Shown here piece after piece: positions 10,988 to 22,217 of a stretch of DNA of 64,000 bases. The notes beneath the pieces are model-generated. The model was not told where the DNA came from. It saw only the letters and a list, made by a program, of their open reading frames with translations, and ran no database searches. The DNA comes from Adiantum capillus-veneris. Lineage: Eukaryota; Streptophyta; Polypodiopsida; Polypodiales; Pteridaceae. Location: positions 82,036,843 to 82,100,842 of the forward strand of contig CM043950.1 in the NCBI GenBank assembly GCA_014529385.2, written 5' to 3'. Position numbers and translations under genes: made by a program. Position 1 is the first letter of the stretch; the number at the start of each line of letters is the position of its first letter.

Positions 10988-11789
10988 TCAATCTCTTTGT
11001 CCTCTGATTTGATGTGCAAGAGCTAAATCTTTGGGCATTATTGTCACCCGTTTTGCATGAATAGCACACAAGTTGGTGTCTTCAAAAATAGAAATTAGAT
11101 GATATTCTGCCGCTTCTTGCAGAGCTTCTACGGCGATACCTTGAACTCCAAACGCCATTCGATAACTTTGCATGATCTCTTTTACCAAACGTGCGAATGG
11201 TGCCTTGCGTATGAGAAGGTCTGAAGTTTTTTGATAGTGACGAATCTCTTGCAACGCCTTTGGAATGCGTCGCTTCACAGCAGGAGCCCGTTGTTGAGGG
11301 ATGGTAGGATCTGGGACATGGGCCTTGCGAGGGCGAACCTTGAAAAAATTTTCCTTTTTAGGAGAGGGCTTGCGAGGGGGAGCTTGCGCATCTTCAAGGC
11401 CACCATGTGCTCCGACTGGCTCTTCAACTCCACCCTGCGCTCCAACTGGCTCGTCTGTCACCTCTAGGCTGATCTGACGACAAAGCGCCAAAGCCACATG
11501 GCAATGTCTTCCGGGCCAGAACTCGATGATTGCTTGGGATCTTCTGTCTGCTCCATGGTGGGCTTTGTGCTTCGTTGTCCGTTTCGGCTTCTATGTCTGA
11601 TGTCACTACCCGTTTCTTCTTGCGTGAAGGTTGTCCATCTTGTTGCTCTTCACCTGGCCATTCTCTCTCCATCTCTTCTATGAGCTCTTGTTCGTGTATC
11701 CAAGGTGGTTTTTGAGCACCTTGGACGGTTGAGTGAGGGTGAGCAAAAAAAGGTTGATCTTTTCTTGCTGTTTTCTTTGTGCGTGCCAT
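10988..11789 (-). CDS. histone H3-like protein with long foreign tail
   Basis: Histone H3 forms the nucleosome core with H4. The product starts [11 protein letters not shown], so the H3 tail tip with K4 and K9 contexts is kept (Q5 is K). About 130 unusual residues follow: acidic and basic runs, RKKKRVV, and a near-repeat [18 protein letters not shown]. The C-terminal 95 residues are an H3 fold: [35 protein letters not shown], and 19 residues [19 protein letters not shown] identical to canonical H3. Loop 1 has canonical length, so it is not a CENH3. The N-terminal frame (11424-11789) and the C-terminal frame (10988-11497) differ; they could join by an intron (GT after KKR, AG before ISLEV, about 136 nt) or reflect an indel. 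It lies 220 bp downstream of the transposase gene, same strand. H3-like identity is sure; an intact frame is not. Confidence 0.8.
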
Positions 11790-12009
11790 GGTGTAAGAAG
11801 GGGCAAGATTGAAAATGAGACTCCTTCTTCTCTAAAAGCCCTCTATTTTTTTTAAAAAAGGTCTCTTCACACTTGACCAAGCCACTTAAAAAAACTCTTA
11901 ATATCATCAAACTATAAAAAACAAAAAATAGATAAATGGAGAAGTATTATATGCAACTCAACAAAGACATCTACAAACATAAACATTACATTGCATAGCA
12001 TCATTTGTT

Positions 12010-12689
12010 TTACATGTTGGGTAACCAACGTTTGCCCACTCTATGGCGATTTTCACGCCACCTAGCATGATTAAGGGGTTTGGTGGAGTTTCTCCATTTC
12101 TCTTTAGCAATAAGTCGAGATTGTCTCCTAACCTCCTTGGCAAGACTTGACTTTCGCGCTCGCTCTTTGGCATGACATCTCCTCAAAGAACAATGAAAGA
12201 ACCAATCAAACATCTCCTTCATGTAGTTGGATCTCGTAGTTCCACCACCGTGATGTGTATTTTTAAAGTAAACACCTTTGGCTCGATAATGTGATTTTTC
12301 CATTCCTTGAGTGCTCCACATGTCTAATGAACCATATTTTGACATAAAGAATGCTCCATGCGCATACAAAATATGCTGCATCAAGAAAAAATTCTTAGAT
12401 CAAATAAATATTTATGTATAGCATCAAAATTTGAACTGAACAAAGTAACTTACCATGTACTATGTGATATTGCTCTCTCCCCAAACTTGCACAAATGCTT
12501 TAGTGAAATTCGAAATGTGATCTTTGAACAAATTTTGTTGCTTGCTCGTGGTTTGGGGTTTCCACATGATTTGAAGCACTAACTCCAAGTGGCGCCACAC
12601 TTGCCTACGTAGATTTACAAGCACGGTGTCGAGAAATGTGCGGTCTTGCCAGGAAAGCACCGGGCTTATGGCTGTGAGAGTTTGTGAGA
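12010..12689 (-). pseudogene. transposase, C-terminal exons
   Basis: The upstream exon reads from about 12689 (TLTAISPVLSWQDRTFLDTV) to 12454. A 78-nt intron (12376-12453, GTAAGT..TGATGCAG) joins to the last exon: HILYAHGAFFMSKYGSLDMW, then WSTQGMEKSHYRAKG and NTHHGGGTTRSNYM, ending in a basic tail. A TAG lies just before the intron (NIT-stop-YM). The pattern YMHILY..H and W-S-x-Q-G-x-E-K-x-H matches a transposase family I know from animal genomes, resembling the KDZ group. Name of the family is uncertain; transposase identity is fairly sure. Confidence 0.6.
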
Positions 12690-14626
12690 GAACTCAACAA
12701 AAACTATATGAAGGAGTTAAACCATAGATGCCATGAAGACTAGGGTTTGGAAAGAAGTGCAATCAAAGAAAACTCACTCTTTCTCTCTTGCACTCACACA
12801 CACAAAGAAAGAACGCAAAAGAGAATGTCAAAACAATACGAAGATGAAAACATCAAGGCTATGGTCATATCGTATCATGGGTAATATGAAAGGGTTAATG
12901 GATGAGTTAATGGCATTCAATCTTGGGTGACCAAATAAGCTACGAATTGTTCTTTGGAATTGTAGTTTGGTGCTTACCATAATATATATATTTTGTCTAG
13001 TGATTGGGATTAATTGTGTGTACAAATCCTCTTGGTTCATAGCAAGATAACTACGCTTACATCAAAAGAAAAATTATAGTCTATGAGAGGTAGTATGATG
13101 GGATCCGGTGATAGAAGTATTTCATTGAGCCTTTCAGGGCCAAAGAGAAACACTATACGTTGTTGAAAGTGTATTTTACGGCTAATCCATACGTTAATTC
13201 TAATAGATTGTACAGAGTGAAAGCGATAGAAATGATCATCATGTGGGTTATTCATCTAGGATAGTATGTGAGAAATGTAGATATGAGAGAAGTGAAGAGA
13301 TGAGAAGTTTCCCTCCCAAGCCCTATTCTTGTCCGTAGGCAATAAGGATACTGCGGGGAGAGATGTACCTGTAAAAAAGAGAACCTAGAATTTGCAGAGA
13401 GGATGAATTACTAAGAATGAGAGAGATAGGTTTGCTTTAGGAGATGAGATTAGATACATATATATATATTGGATTAGAGATGAAAAAGAAAACAACAACA
13501 AATCAAGAAAACATCAATGTAGAACACATCTTACTTGACAAACCCTTTGGCACCATTATTGATGGAGAGAGAAGAAGAGTGGATAATTCCACTTTGATTG
13601 ATACACCAAGTGCAAGACCTTCTTTGATTAGAGTTGATCTTCCAAGGTTAGCTTGTTGCAAGAATGGCTAGTCTCCCTTTAGGAGAAAGTGTAGGCTTGG
13701 GCTTATGTTAATGGCTAAGTACAATTAGGCATTACTACTCCCTCCCTCAATAATTCCTCTCATCAATGGCTTGAATGCTTGAGTTCCTTCCAAGGAAGAA
13801 GAGGTCCCCTTTTATAGGTGAAGGGAAACCCCAAGGGTTTACACAAGAAGAGAGGAGCCAGTGTGAACAGGAATTGGAAAAGTTGGAAATGAGCTGCCCC
13901 TGCATGATGTGGGCAGACTGGGGTCCAGTATTTTGATCATATCTCCTTATCCGTGGCTCCAAATAAAAAAGTAAAAATATGGGCAAAAACTTCAGCTCAT
14001 TAGCTACGAGTTTCATTTTAAAATCGTTTTCCAATTCGGATTGGAACCTTGTGTAAAAAATTCATCAAAATAGGGTCCATTTATGGCAGCAAAAGTCTTC
14101 ATGTGGTCTCCTTAGCCTAGACTTTCATTTAATTCCAAAGGACACCTCATGCCATATGAAAGCATGACATTGCTCCTTGAAAAAGTTTTGTAATCATGCT
14201 TGCAATAATGCATTAAAATAAGTGTATCTTTGAAATCATGCCACCTAGTGTCCCACTAGGATTTGATTCTCTCCTAGTAGCTATTTAAAAAGAAATATAA
14301 GAAAAGTATAAAAAATACATAGTATATATACATTGGAGTTTACCCTAGATATAGGATCTAGCTAGGATGTGAGATGATAATGAAATAGTAGAAATAAAGA
14401 ATCAATGCTTTTTGCCCCAAGTTAAAGAGGCGAAGCTATTGATGCTTTTCCCATAGTATTTTCTGATGGTAAAGTAAGGATATGTTACCCTTGAGAAAAA
14501 TAATAGGATGAGATAGAAGGATTATTATTACACTTAAATATGCATATGTACACTATAAGAAATATAATTATGTATCTAAAAAAATACAAGATAGATCTTG
14601 TAGCATGCGTTCCCACTATGTACGTG
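12690..14626 (-). mobile_element. inserted retroelement fragment with repeated leader domain
   Basis: About 1.9 kb that interrupts the transposase gene: its coding sense stops near 14627 and resumes near 12689. It holds two tandem minus-strand segments (12828-13040 and 13037-13255) related to each other and to the leader ORF of the left Ty3 element. It also holds a TATA-like CCTATAAAAGGGG near 13811-13822 (minus) and an AT-rich end. No gag or pol is visible. It is best read as a non-autonomous or truncated relative of the left element. Exact ends and target duplication were not found. Confidence 0.45.
12828..13255 (-). other. tandem pair of leader-type domains
   Basis: Two adjacent 70-72-residue ORFs share one pattern: F-Q-x2-I-x2-LFG-x2-RLN-x-I, then P-x-ILP-x-I-x-Y, then S-x-DV and a hydrophobic end. 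The first copy has IHFQQRIVFLFGPERLNEIL; the second has LQFQRTIRSLFGHPRLN. The same scheme ends the leader ORF at 5259-5477. No known family comes to mind. Similarity is seen by eye only. Confidence 0.5.
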
Positions 14627-16875
14627 TCACAGCACGACAACGGGATTTGAATCTTGATCGGTCGTACACTTGCAAAGCGCTTTCCATAGATCCCATGGAG
14701 CATCCTCTTCACCCCTCTCCTTTCACATCTCTGGTTTCTTGAAAAACCTACGTTCTTTCACACCATTCATAGATCCTTTTTGTGGCACTTCATGCATATT
14801 ATCCACCTCACCGATGATAGAAACATTGCCACCATGACATCCAATCGAATTTAGAATTGTTTCAACTATTCCAATGGCTTCCACGGATCTGGAAAGTGGT
14901 TTCATTGTGAAAGCGTACTCTATGTGAAGCTTTAACAAGAGATCAAATATACGCATAAAGGCATGCAAAGTGCAAAAGTGTACATTTGTAAGTGGAAAAT
15001 TGATAATGGGATGCCATCTTTTATCTTTTGTCGACCGATTGGGGACCTCCATGATAGGACACTTCAACACCGAGCACACCCAATCCCTTGCATCATCATC
15101 CATTGACCCTGTTGCCTGACTTCCCTTGACATTTTTCTTTGAAGACGTGGAGCCACGAGTACTCTCCTTGTATCCTCGTACACAATATGGACAAGGAAGA
15201 AGTGATGAAGCACCTTGTTTACACCCAAGTATACATTTGATTGTTTTTAGATCACCTCCTAAGTGCCACTCAACATCAAATGTACCTACTCCATCTACTT
15301 CTAGCTTTTCTCCCTCTAGTTGTGCCTTAGTAACCTCTGTGATCCACGGGATCATAGAGAAGACCCATGCCAACACCTCATGAGTCTCCTTCGAAACTTC
15401 AAAAGCTCCTAACCACCATATTTCTTTTTCTGATTGTACACTAAATGATGGTTTCTGAGAATGATCGCCGATAGCATCGACTTTTGCAAAAAACATTGCC
15501 TCATTTATGAGTGTCACACTCATACGTTCCAATCTCCGTCCTTTGAAAATTTGACATTCATCTAGCTTAAGAATAAAAATGAGCTTCTCTCCAAGTTCTG
15601 AAACAACACAAGAATTGAATTGTTATACTAAATGATATTCAATACAAATAAAAAACGACATTACAATTTGTATTACCTTGTGGAGACAAAGCATAAAATT
15701 TAACCATAGCTCGTTGTAGTCGTTTCAAGTCAACAAAAATATTGTTGAATTGATGATAACTAAAAGACTTTGTCCCATTAGGAATAGTATTGCCTCTCTT
15801 ACCACGTGACTTGGCACTCATGGAAGAGTACACCATGGATCCTTCAATGTGTTCGTATTCGCCAAGGGATTCCCGAACGAGATCATTGTTTGATTTTTTT
15901 GCAAGTCGGACCCTATGTGGAATAGGAAATAAATTCTCGGTGATGCCTTGCTCTCGTAATGCATCTTTCATCAATGCATGAAGTGCATGGTATGCATTTG
16001 TGCTGATCCCAACCTCATCACAAGCTCTTTGGACATCATCCTCAGACACAAGGTTAGAGATCTTTTTTAGGATCTCCTTTGTGATGCCATCTTTCATGTG
16101 TTTGACCTTTTCACAACCTATGATGTAAAGTATATCTTCCTTTAAGATGCATCCTAGGAGAAGGTAGCAACGGTCCTCTTGTCTAAAACTTCTACACACA
16201 TCTTGTATATATGTCCTATTTCAAAAGGTGAACTGAGTTACAAATTGATGAAAATTATTTGAGAGTTATAAACATTGTGAATTTAAAAAAATACCTGGTT
16301 GCCGTGATCCGCTTCTTACGTGCCCCTCCATTAGATGCTAAGTTTTCAATGGAAGAGAACTCCCTCTTACGCGCACGCATGCCAAATGGAGTGGATTTTA
16401 GGTGCATCATTGCAATATGCAGCTTAGTTACCTCTGTTTCTGTAGCTTTCATCTCCTGTTTAAGATCTTTGAGTTGTTTCTCTGTGGAAAGTAGTTGTTG
16501 TTGGAGATTTGTGGAATGATTGTGTAACACTTGACATTGTTGTCGGAAATATGCTGACGCACCTGCGTGATTGGAGTCCAATCTCTTACAATACCCAAGA
16601 AAGACCACGTTCTCCTTCTCCCACATATTTGATTAAGCTTGGGAGTGTACGGAATGTCGGATGACAGCCCACGAGCAGATCTTTTGGATACAACCCTCCA
16701 TCAAGCCACAAGTCAACATTGGTTTCTCCTCGAAACCGTCGTACGGATGCCGGTTGAGATGCTTTCTCGTCATTTTTTTTTGTGGGAGCAAATTCGATCG
16801 GTAGACGCAGTTTGACATTAGTTGACCTAGTAGATGACGGGCAGGTGATTCATTGGTTATGTCGCGAAGAGACAT
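14627..16875 (-). pseudogene. transposase, N-terminal and core exons
   Basis: Exon 1 (16875-16295) starts MSLRDITNESPARHLLG, has one in-frame TAA near 16629, then a coiled-coil stretch (LQQQLLSTEKQLKDLKQEMK). A 79-nt intron (16216-16294) leads in phase to exon 2 (16215-15677: DDVQRACDEVGISTNAYHAL). A second 79-nt intron (15598-15676) leads to exon 3 (15597-14627). Exon 3 carries VEWHLGGDLKTIKCILGC, then LPCPYC. It has a TGA at 14723-14725 but stays coding-like beyond it (EEDAPWDLWKALCKC). The GGDxK..PCPYC block and the iSTNAYHAL block match an animal-type transposase family. It runs on into the piece at 12010-12689 across the insertion. Both introns preserve frame, which supports a real gene before decay. 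Confidence 0.65.
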
Positions 16876-17584
16876 GGTGAAAAGTTATGATGGGAAAAAA
16901 AATTGATAAGATATACTTTTTGGGATAAACAGACAATTTTTGGGATAAAAAGACTTAAAAATATATTTTTTCATATATAGGTTCAATTTTTGAGCTCAAA
17001 GGAGGAGAATTTTTAAATTTTAAAAATTTCAATTTTTAGGCTTTATTAGATGGACGTTTTGATGATGTGGCATTGTCTATTTATTCTTGGAGTTAATGTA
17101 GAGAGGGACCCAAGGAATTTTAGATTTGGAGCTTATAAAAGCTAGATTCTTCTAAAAAAATACTGTTTTATATATATATATATATAGGGACCTTTTGAAA
17201 GCTTAAAAGATCCATTTTGAAAAAAATCATTTTTTGGGGGTAAATTGATGCACGAACTGAAAAGTGGCTTTTGCCATAACTACTTACTCTCTTTGTTTGG
17301 TCATAGGTAGAGAGACAATGGTTCTTCTCTCTACCTTTACTCCTCTCTCTCTTTTTACTCCCCTCTCTCTCCTACTTTATCCCCCCTATTCCTCCTACTT
17401 TACCACCCTCATTCCCTACTTTCCCCCCCTCCCCTATCTAGAGAGAAGTTAGAGAGAGAGCTACAAAAGTAGCCCTATTTATTGTATTTTTTCCCTCCAT
17501 CCCCTACAAAATTAGCTTTAATCCCTTAAAATTAGGGATCCTTACATGGCCCCAAGGGGGTCCAATTTTTTCCTAATGAGAGAG
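16876..17584. other. non-coding, AT-rich and pyrimidine-rich stretch
   Basis: Holds a short (TA)n around 17168-17188, runs of T and A, and a CT-rich patch (17310-17460). No gene seen. It may contain the end of the DNA transposon whose transposase starts at 16875, but no inverted terminal repeat was spotted. Confidence 0.6.
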
Positions 17585-17749
17585 TGTATTTCTTAGTGTG
17601 CAATGGAAAGATAGGTAGCCCTAGAGTGATGGGCGTATATACAATGCACACGGAAAAAAACCTCCTCAAGAGGGAAAAAATGCCCCGACGGTCCTAGTGT
17701 GTTCACACACATCACTACCACATGTATATGGTAACAAATCCCCCCCTGG
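17585..17749 (-). repeat. copia polypurine tract and 3' LTR (boundaries inferred)
   Basis: On the minus strand a CCAGGGGGGGATT purine tract (17737-17749) is followed at once by TGTTACCATATACATG, a usual LTR start. A likely end is AAATACA at 17585, giving an LTR of about 152 bp. The other LTR is missing, so the end is inferred. Confidence 0.55.
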
Positions 17750-17812
17750 AGTGATGCGGTGAACGAGAGCTGGCACATGAGTAGAGGGAAGTGCCATGCC
17801 CTGAGGACAGGA

Positions 17813-18667
17813 TCAGTCCACAAAGGGGAGTAGGCCCAAATCTTTGCGGAAAGCTTCAAGCTTCTCACAAGGTGAAAAGATCTGCAAGGTTGTCCTATGT
17901 TGGCACATAAGCCAAGTTGATCTCTCCTGTTGAGAGCCTCTCCCTGACATAGTGGTAATGCACCTCAATGTGCTTTGTGCGAGCATGAAAAACTGGGTTC
18001 CTCGCAACTGCCAATGCGCTCTGGCTGTCAGTGTAGATAGTGTTGGCAGTGTCCTCTCCAACACCCAAATCATCCATAAGGCGTCTGAGCCATACACACT
18101 CAACCGTAGCTGTGAAGACTGCCTTGTACTCAGCTTCACAACTCGAAGTTGCCACAGTAGGTTGCTTCTTTCTCAACCATAATATACATGAACTACCAAG
18201 CATGAAACAAAAACCACTGTGGACACTCGCGTGTCAAAACAGCCAGCCCAATCTGAGTCTGAAAAAGCATGTAAGTCTGGCGGCAATGATCCCCCCTTGA
18301 GATAAAACAAGCCAAGATTTAAAGTGCCACTAAGGTAGCTGAAAATCCTTTTGACAGCCTGCCAATGCTTAGACCCTAGGCTATGCATAAATCTGCTGAC
18401 CTGTGAGACAGCAAACTGAATATCTGGCCTCGTGTTGCATACATAAATGAGGCAGCCAACAACAGTTTAGTAAAGAGTGACATCTGCAGGATCTCCAGCA
18501 TCATGTAGACTCAACTTCAAACCAGTTTCCATGGGAGTGTCAATAGGATTGCAATCCTCAAGTCCAAACTTACATAGCAATGTCTCTATGTAACTTTTCT
18601 GACACAAGGAAATACCACCATCACACTGCTTAAACTGTATACCCAAGTAATGATGAAACAGCCCCAT
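17813..18667 (-). pseudogene. copia RT C-terminus and RNase H
   Basis: Reads GLFHHYLGIQF, a TAA at about 18465, then TRPDIQFAVSQVSRFMH, DSDWAGC, then after a frame change GSSCILWLRKKQPTVATSS and the RNase H block SSCEAEYKAVFTA with TDSQSALAVARN and ARTKHIEVHYHYVRE. A further shift precedes FRKDLGL. RNase H removes RNA from the RNA-DNA hybrid. Dead by several lesions. Confidence 0.85.
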
Positions 18668-19628
18668 TTGGTCCAGTGATCAGCAGATCATCAACATAAA
18701 GAACCACAATGAGAAGTACATCACCCTCACACTTTACATACAATGTGCTTTCTGTTGGACTGTTACGAAAGCCTTGTTTGACCAAATGAGTGTGAGCTTT
18801 CTCATACCAAGCATGAGGAGATTGCTTCAACCCATACAAAGCCTTGTTACATTTGCACACTTTGTCCTCTTGTCCTTTTATGACAAAACCGCGAGGCTGC
18901 GTTACATAAACTTCCTCAAATATGTCACCATTCAAGAAAGCAGTAACAATGTCTGATTGATGTACATCCCAACCAAAATGAGCTGCCAATGCACATAGAA
19001 AATGCACAGCAGTCATACGACAAGTGGGAGCAAAAGTCTCTTCATAATCTATGCCTTTTTGTTGTGCATAACCCTTTGCAACAAGTCGAGCCTTATGGCG
19101 ATCAATCTCACCATCCGGCTTGTGTTTCAACTTGTAAACCCACTTCGTACCAATGGCCTTTTTGCCAGGAGGCAAATCACATAAAGTCCATGTGTCATTT
19201 TCTATAAGTGCATCATATTCTAATTGCATGGCAGCCATCCAATTTTCTGAATTCTGTGCTTCATCAAGAGATAGAGGCTCCTCAACATCATGTAAGCTAG
19301 ACACAGCCAAAGCATAACAATCTGATGCATAAGATTCATGGAGAGAGCCTGAACGAGTAGGACTAGTCAAAGGTGCATCCAATTTACGATCACGCAAAGT
19401 GTGCACCAGACATTTTGGCATACCTCTAGCCTGCTCATTTTCAGCCCTTTCCTCATCAAGTACATCATGTACATCTGCATCAGTAATAGGCTGATCTATA
19501 ACATTTTCAGAAACCCCCATAGGCTGTACATTTGCCTCATTGGTACTTACATTCGTATTTCCACCACTAAAAAGAGGCAACAAAGTGTCACAAATGTCAT
19601 GTACGTTGACACCGAAGATTCGGAGCAC
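18630..19628 (-). pseudogene. copia reverse transcriptase
   Basis: An integrase-tail linker (Ser/Pro/Glu-rich) is followed by RVT_2-type RT: WMAAMQLEYDALIENDTW, KGYAQQKGIDYEETFAP, ALYGLKQSPHAWYE, and the catalytic YVDD. Just after LLITGPNG the frame is lost; the next block (GLFHHYLGIQF) is reached too early, so about two dozen codons are deleted together with a frame change. Confidence 0.85.
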
Positions 19629-19759
19629 GCTGAGGACTCCGAAACAGAGGGAGATGCGGATGGATTAGGAACGCCCGATGGTGCGTCTAAGAGATGACGC
19701 TCCACGTACCATTGTCTCTGCTGGGGTGAAAAAGAAGAAAGAAACTCCTCATCATCCAT
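19585..19759 (-). other. short acidic/Ser-rich open segment, unassigned
   Basis: ATG at 19759 opens MDDEEFLSSFSPQQRQWYVE and a Ser-rich stretch, overlapping the start of the copia piece. It looks coding in style, as at the N-terminus of some plant transposases, but nothing recognisable follows. Confidence 0.2.
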
Positions 19760-19828
19760 ATTTGCATTAAACACACGAACATTTAAACTTAATATTGAAT
19801 GAATGGAGTAGAAAAAATGGACAAGTAG

Positions 19829-19885
<57 letters not shown>

Positions 19886-19895
19886 GAGGAGGAGG
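19829..19895. repeat. compound GATA/GA/GGA microsatellite
   Basis: Six TAGA units pass into about 30 bp of GA and then AGG triplets. Confidence 0.95.
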
Positions 19896-20214
19896 TGCTC
19901 GTCGTCTCTGCTTATGAGAACATACCTAGAGCATACGTACCTGGAGTGGACGCAAAGACCATTAAATACAATGATGCATATAAATACAATGATGCAAATA
20001 CTTAGAGAGCCAGAGTTTTTACAAAATGGAGCAAAATTTTTCAAAACGGAGAATTGTACAAGAACTTGAAGGTGCTTGTAGCTTTGGAATGTTCAAAGGC
20101 TAGCAGCAACAGAAAACGTTCTTCTTCTATTCAAGTTGAGTGATGGAAGAGGCAAGTGCATAACTCTGAATTTACAAAACGGAGTAAAATTGTTCAAATA
20201 CAATATTTCTGGAG

Positions 20215-21176
20215 TTAAGAGATCTCTCTCTCATCCTCGCATAGCTCAGCATAACTTCCTATATCTATATAAAGCTCTCCGTTTAAAATGATGTCCTCTG
20301 TTTCATTTTGTAGATCCTCTGCATGCACCCCATAGAGAGTAGCAGCTTGATGTTCGTCTAGCACCACCTCCACGGCTTCTGACTGAGCATCTTCTCCGAT
20401 CTCCTCCATTCATGATGCTATGATTGGCACATGGTAGCCTTCATATGTCCGTGCACTACGAGGGGCTACCTCTATGACGTACCACCAGTTTGATGCAGAC
20501 TTTGTAGGATGAAATATCACCTGCCAAAGCCACATAACCTACATGAGAGCTTCCAAGCACATAAATTCTAAAATGGGATGTAAACTATTTACATACTTAC
20601 TTGTTCACAATGCTCGGGTAGTACAAACGTGTCTCTTAGGTTAGTCCATTTCTTAGTTGAATCCACCTCAATAAAACCAGACTCTCCTCTACGCACAGTA
20701 GCGTTGCGACCCTCCATGATTATCTTGAACCATTGCACGTCCAACAAGTCGACAAAAAATCCTCTATAATCGATCCTCAAAATCTCTTGTAGCATGCCGA
20801 AGTAAGTGAGTTCCGCCACCACAGGATCTGCATCAAAGGACCGTCGTCAACTAGACTGTTCAAATTTTGCCATGATTCCACAATCTTGAGTAAAACGCTT
20901 TTTGTCGATCCGTTCCAACCTAAAATGTCGACCTTTACACCATGCTGCTGTGTATGACTTATACTACAACCAACAAAGATTATGAGTGGCCGTTCAAACA
21001 TCTAGAAAGTTACTATTCGTACATTGCAAACTTACCTTGGTCGCGCAACCCCTGGAGTACTCCCACTCTTCCTCAGTCACTTCTTCACCGCACTGTTGTG
21101 CGCTTTTCAATTGGTTGTGCAACCATCTTAAGCTCATGAATGTTGGTAGGCTCTCCAGACCCGTCGGATAGTGCAT
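20215..21176 (-). pseudogene. TNP2-like transposase, C-terminal (DUF4216-like) region
   Basis: Several short frames. NATVRRGESGFIEVDSTKKW followed by FVLPEHCEQV resembles the DUF4216 end of TNP2 proteins. A last piece (20215-20409) is acidic (MEEIGEDAQSEAVEVVLDE). Frames are interrupted throughout, in part perhaps by introns. Confidence 0.6.
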
Positions 21177-21436
21177 CGGTGGTCGTCTTCCCCGTCTCCA
21201 CTCGATTTGTGCCCTTTGTCTCTCTTGCTTTGCATCCTCATATTGTGAAATTCACTTCTACATGACTGAATTGTGAAGCATGAAAAATCGGTTGATTTTA
21301 GCCTCTAGATCTTCTGTCATCTTCTTCTCAACACCGAGATTTCACATGACAATTCCAGATATGCACTCATCATCTATGGTTCGCCATAGTGTGTCCTGGG
21401 CTTTGTCAAATCCGTCTAGCCACTCTCCAATGTACA

Positions 21437-22217
21437 CTAGGGACTCTGATACCAGCCAACCTTCTGCCATGCTACCCTTCGGACGTGCCTTCTAACGCAC
21501 ATATCCCTTGAGCGTTTCATGAAACATTCTAAAAAGAACATCCATCTGGAATGTAGTGTGCCAACTATTTCCACCTCATCAACTATATGAACAGGAAGAT
21601 GCACCTGAATGGTTAGCATGGTAGTAGGAAAATGTTTCTCAAACATGAACACAACCTCCGCAGCGTTTAGTTTGGCGAATGGTATGGAGTCAACGTTGAT
21701 CTCCTTTTGTGATATCCATTGCACCAACTTCGCAAGTTTGTAGATTGTGTTACGGACGTCAAGAGACAAACATCCCTCAATGGCAACCGGTAAAATAAAC
21801 TGCAAAACACGTGAAGCAATGATATTAAAGTCCACACACGAATTTGTTACACAATTCCCACTATGATATACTTCACTATGAACATACCTGACACATTTTA
21901 TGCCAGTTGTGTGACTTCAAACCGATAAGATTTCCTTCTTTAGTAAAACACGTTCGGAGCGAGTGCATTACGCCAGTGGGGGTCTGCAAAGATCGAATGG
22001 TCTCTTTTACTTTGCGTTCTTGGGCTCCTCTGAAAATCCATGGTGCTTTACAAAGTTTCATCGATCCATCGAACGCTGTTTGCGGCCAATATTGCTCCAT
22101 ACAATCCACATTTCTAAGGTCAACTCTGGCTCCCAAAGTATCTTTCTTGCCGGTATGTGCATTGGATCGAGCAAGTGATTGATCATGAGTCGGGGCCAGT
22201 ATGGTAACTTGTACCAT
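21437..22217 (-). pseudogene. TNP2-like transposase, DUF4218 region
   Basis: Segment 21437-21835 carries LPVAIEGCLSLDVRNTIYKL, FPTTMLTIQVHLPVHIVDEV and HSRWMFFLECFMKR, the known DUF4218 pattern of CACTA transposases. Segment 21876-22217 precedes it in another frame. Confidence 0.85.

Larger units (their letters stand above)
17585..19628 (-). mobile_element. Ty1/copia retrotransposon, 5'-truncated and decayed
   Basis: Minus-strand order: end of integrase region, RT, RNase H, polypurine tract, short LTR. RT carries the copia block GTKWVYKLKHKPDGEIDRHKAR, then VHQSDIVTAFLNGD and YVDDLLITG. RNase H carries SSCEAEYKA and TDSQSALA. Gag, protease and the integrase core are missing. It is a common plant copia form; this copy cannot move by itself. 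Confidence 0.9.

Noticed and set aside
10988-11789. CENH3 (centromeric H3)
   Set aside because: Loop 1 has canonical length, and the TIMPKD block and tail tip are of ordinary H3 type.
14551-14562. CACTATAAGAAA as a CACTA element end
   Set aside because: No inverted partner or subterminal repeats nearby; it lies in AT-rich DNA where such words arise by chance.
14630-14712. tRNA-derived SINE on the minus strand (GATTCAAATCCCG looks like box B)
   Set aside because: The same bases read as in-frame transposase protein after the TGA at 14723, and no box A is present.
20451-20460. GTGCACTACGAGGGG as the left CACTA terminus
   Set aside because: It lies next to transposase coding sense and has no subterminal 10-mers like the right end.
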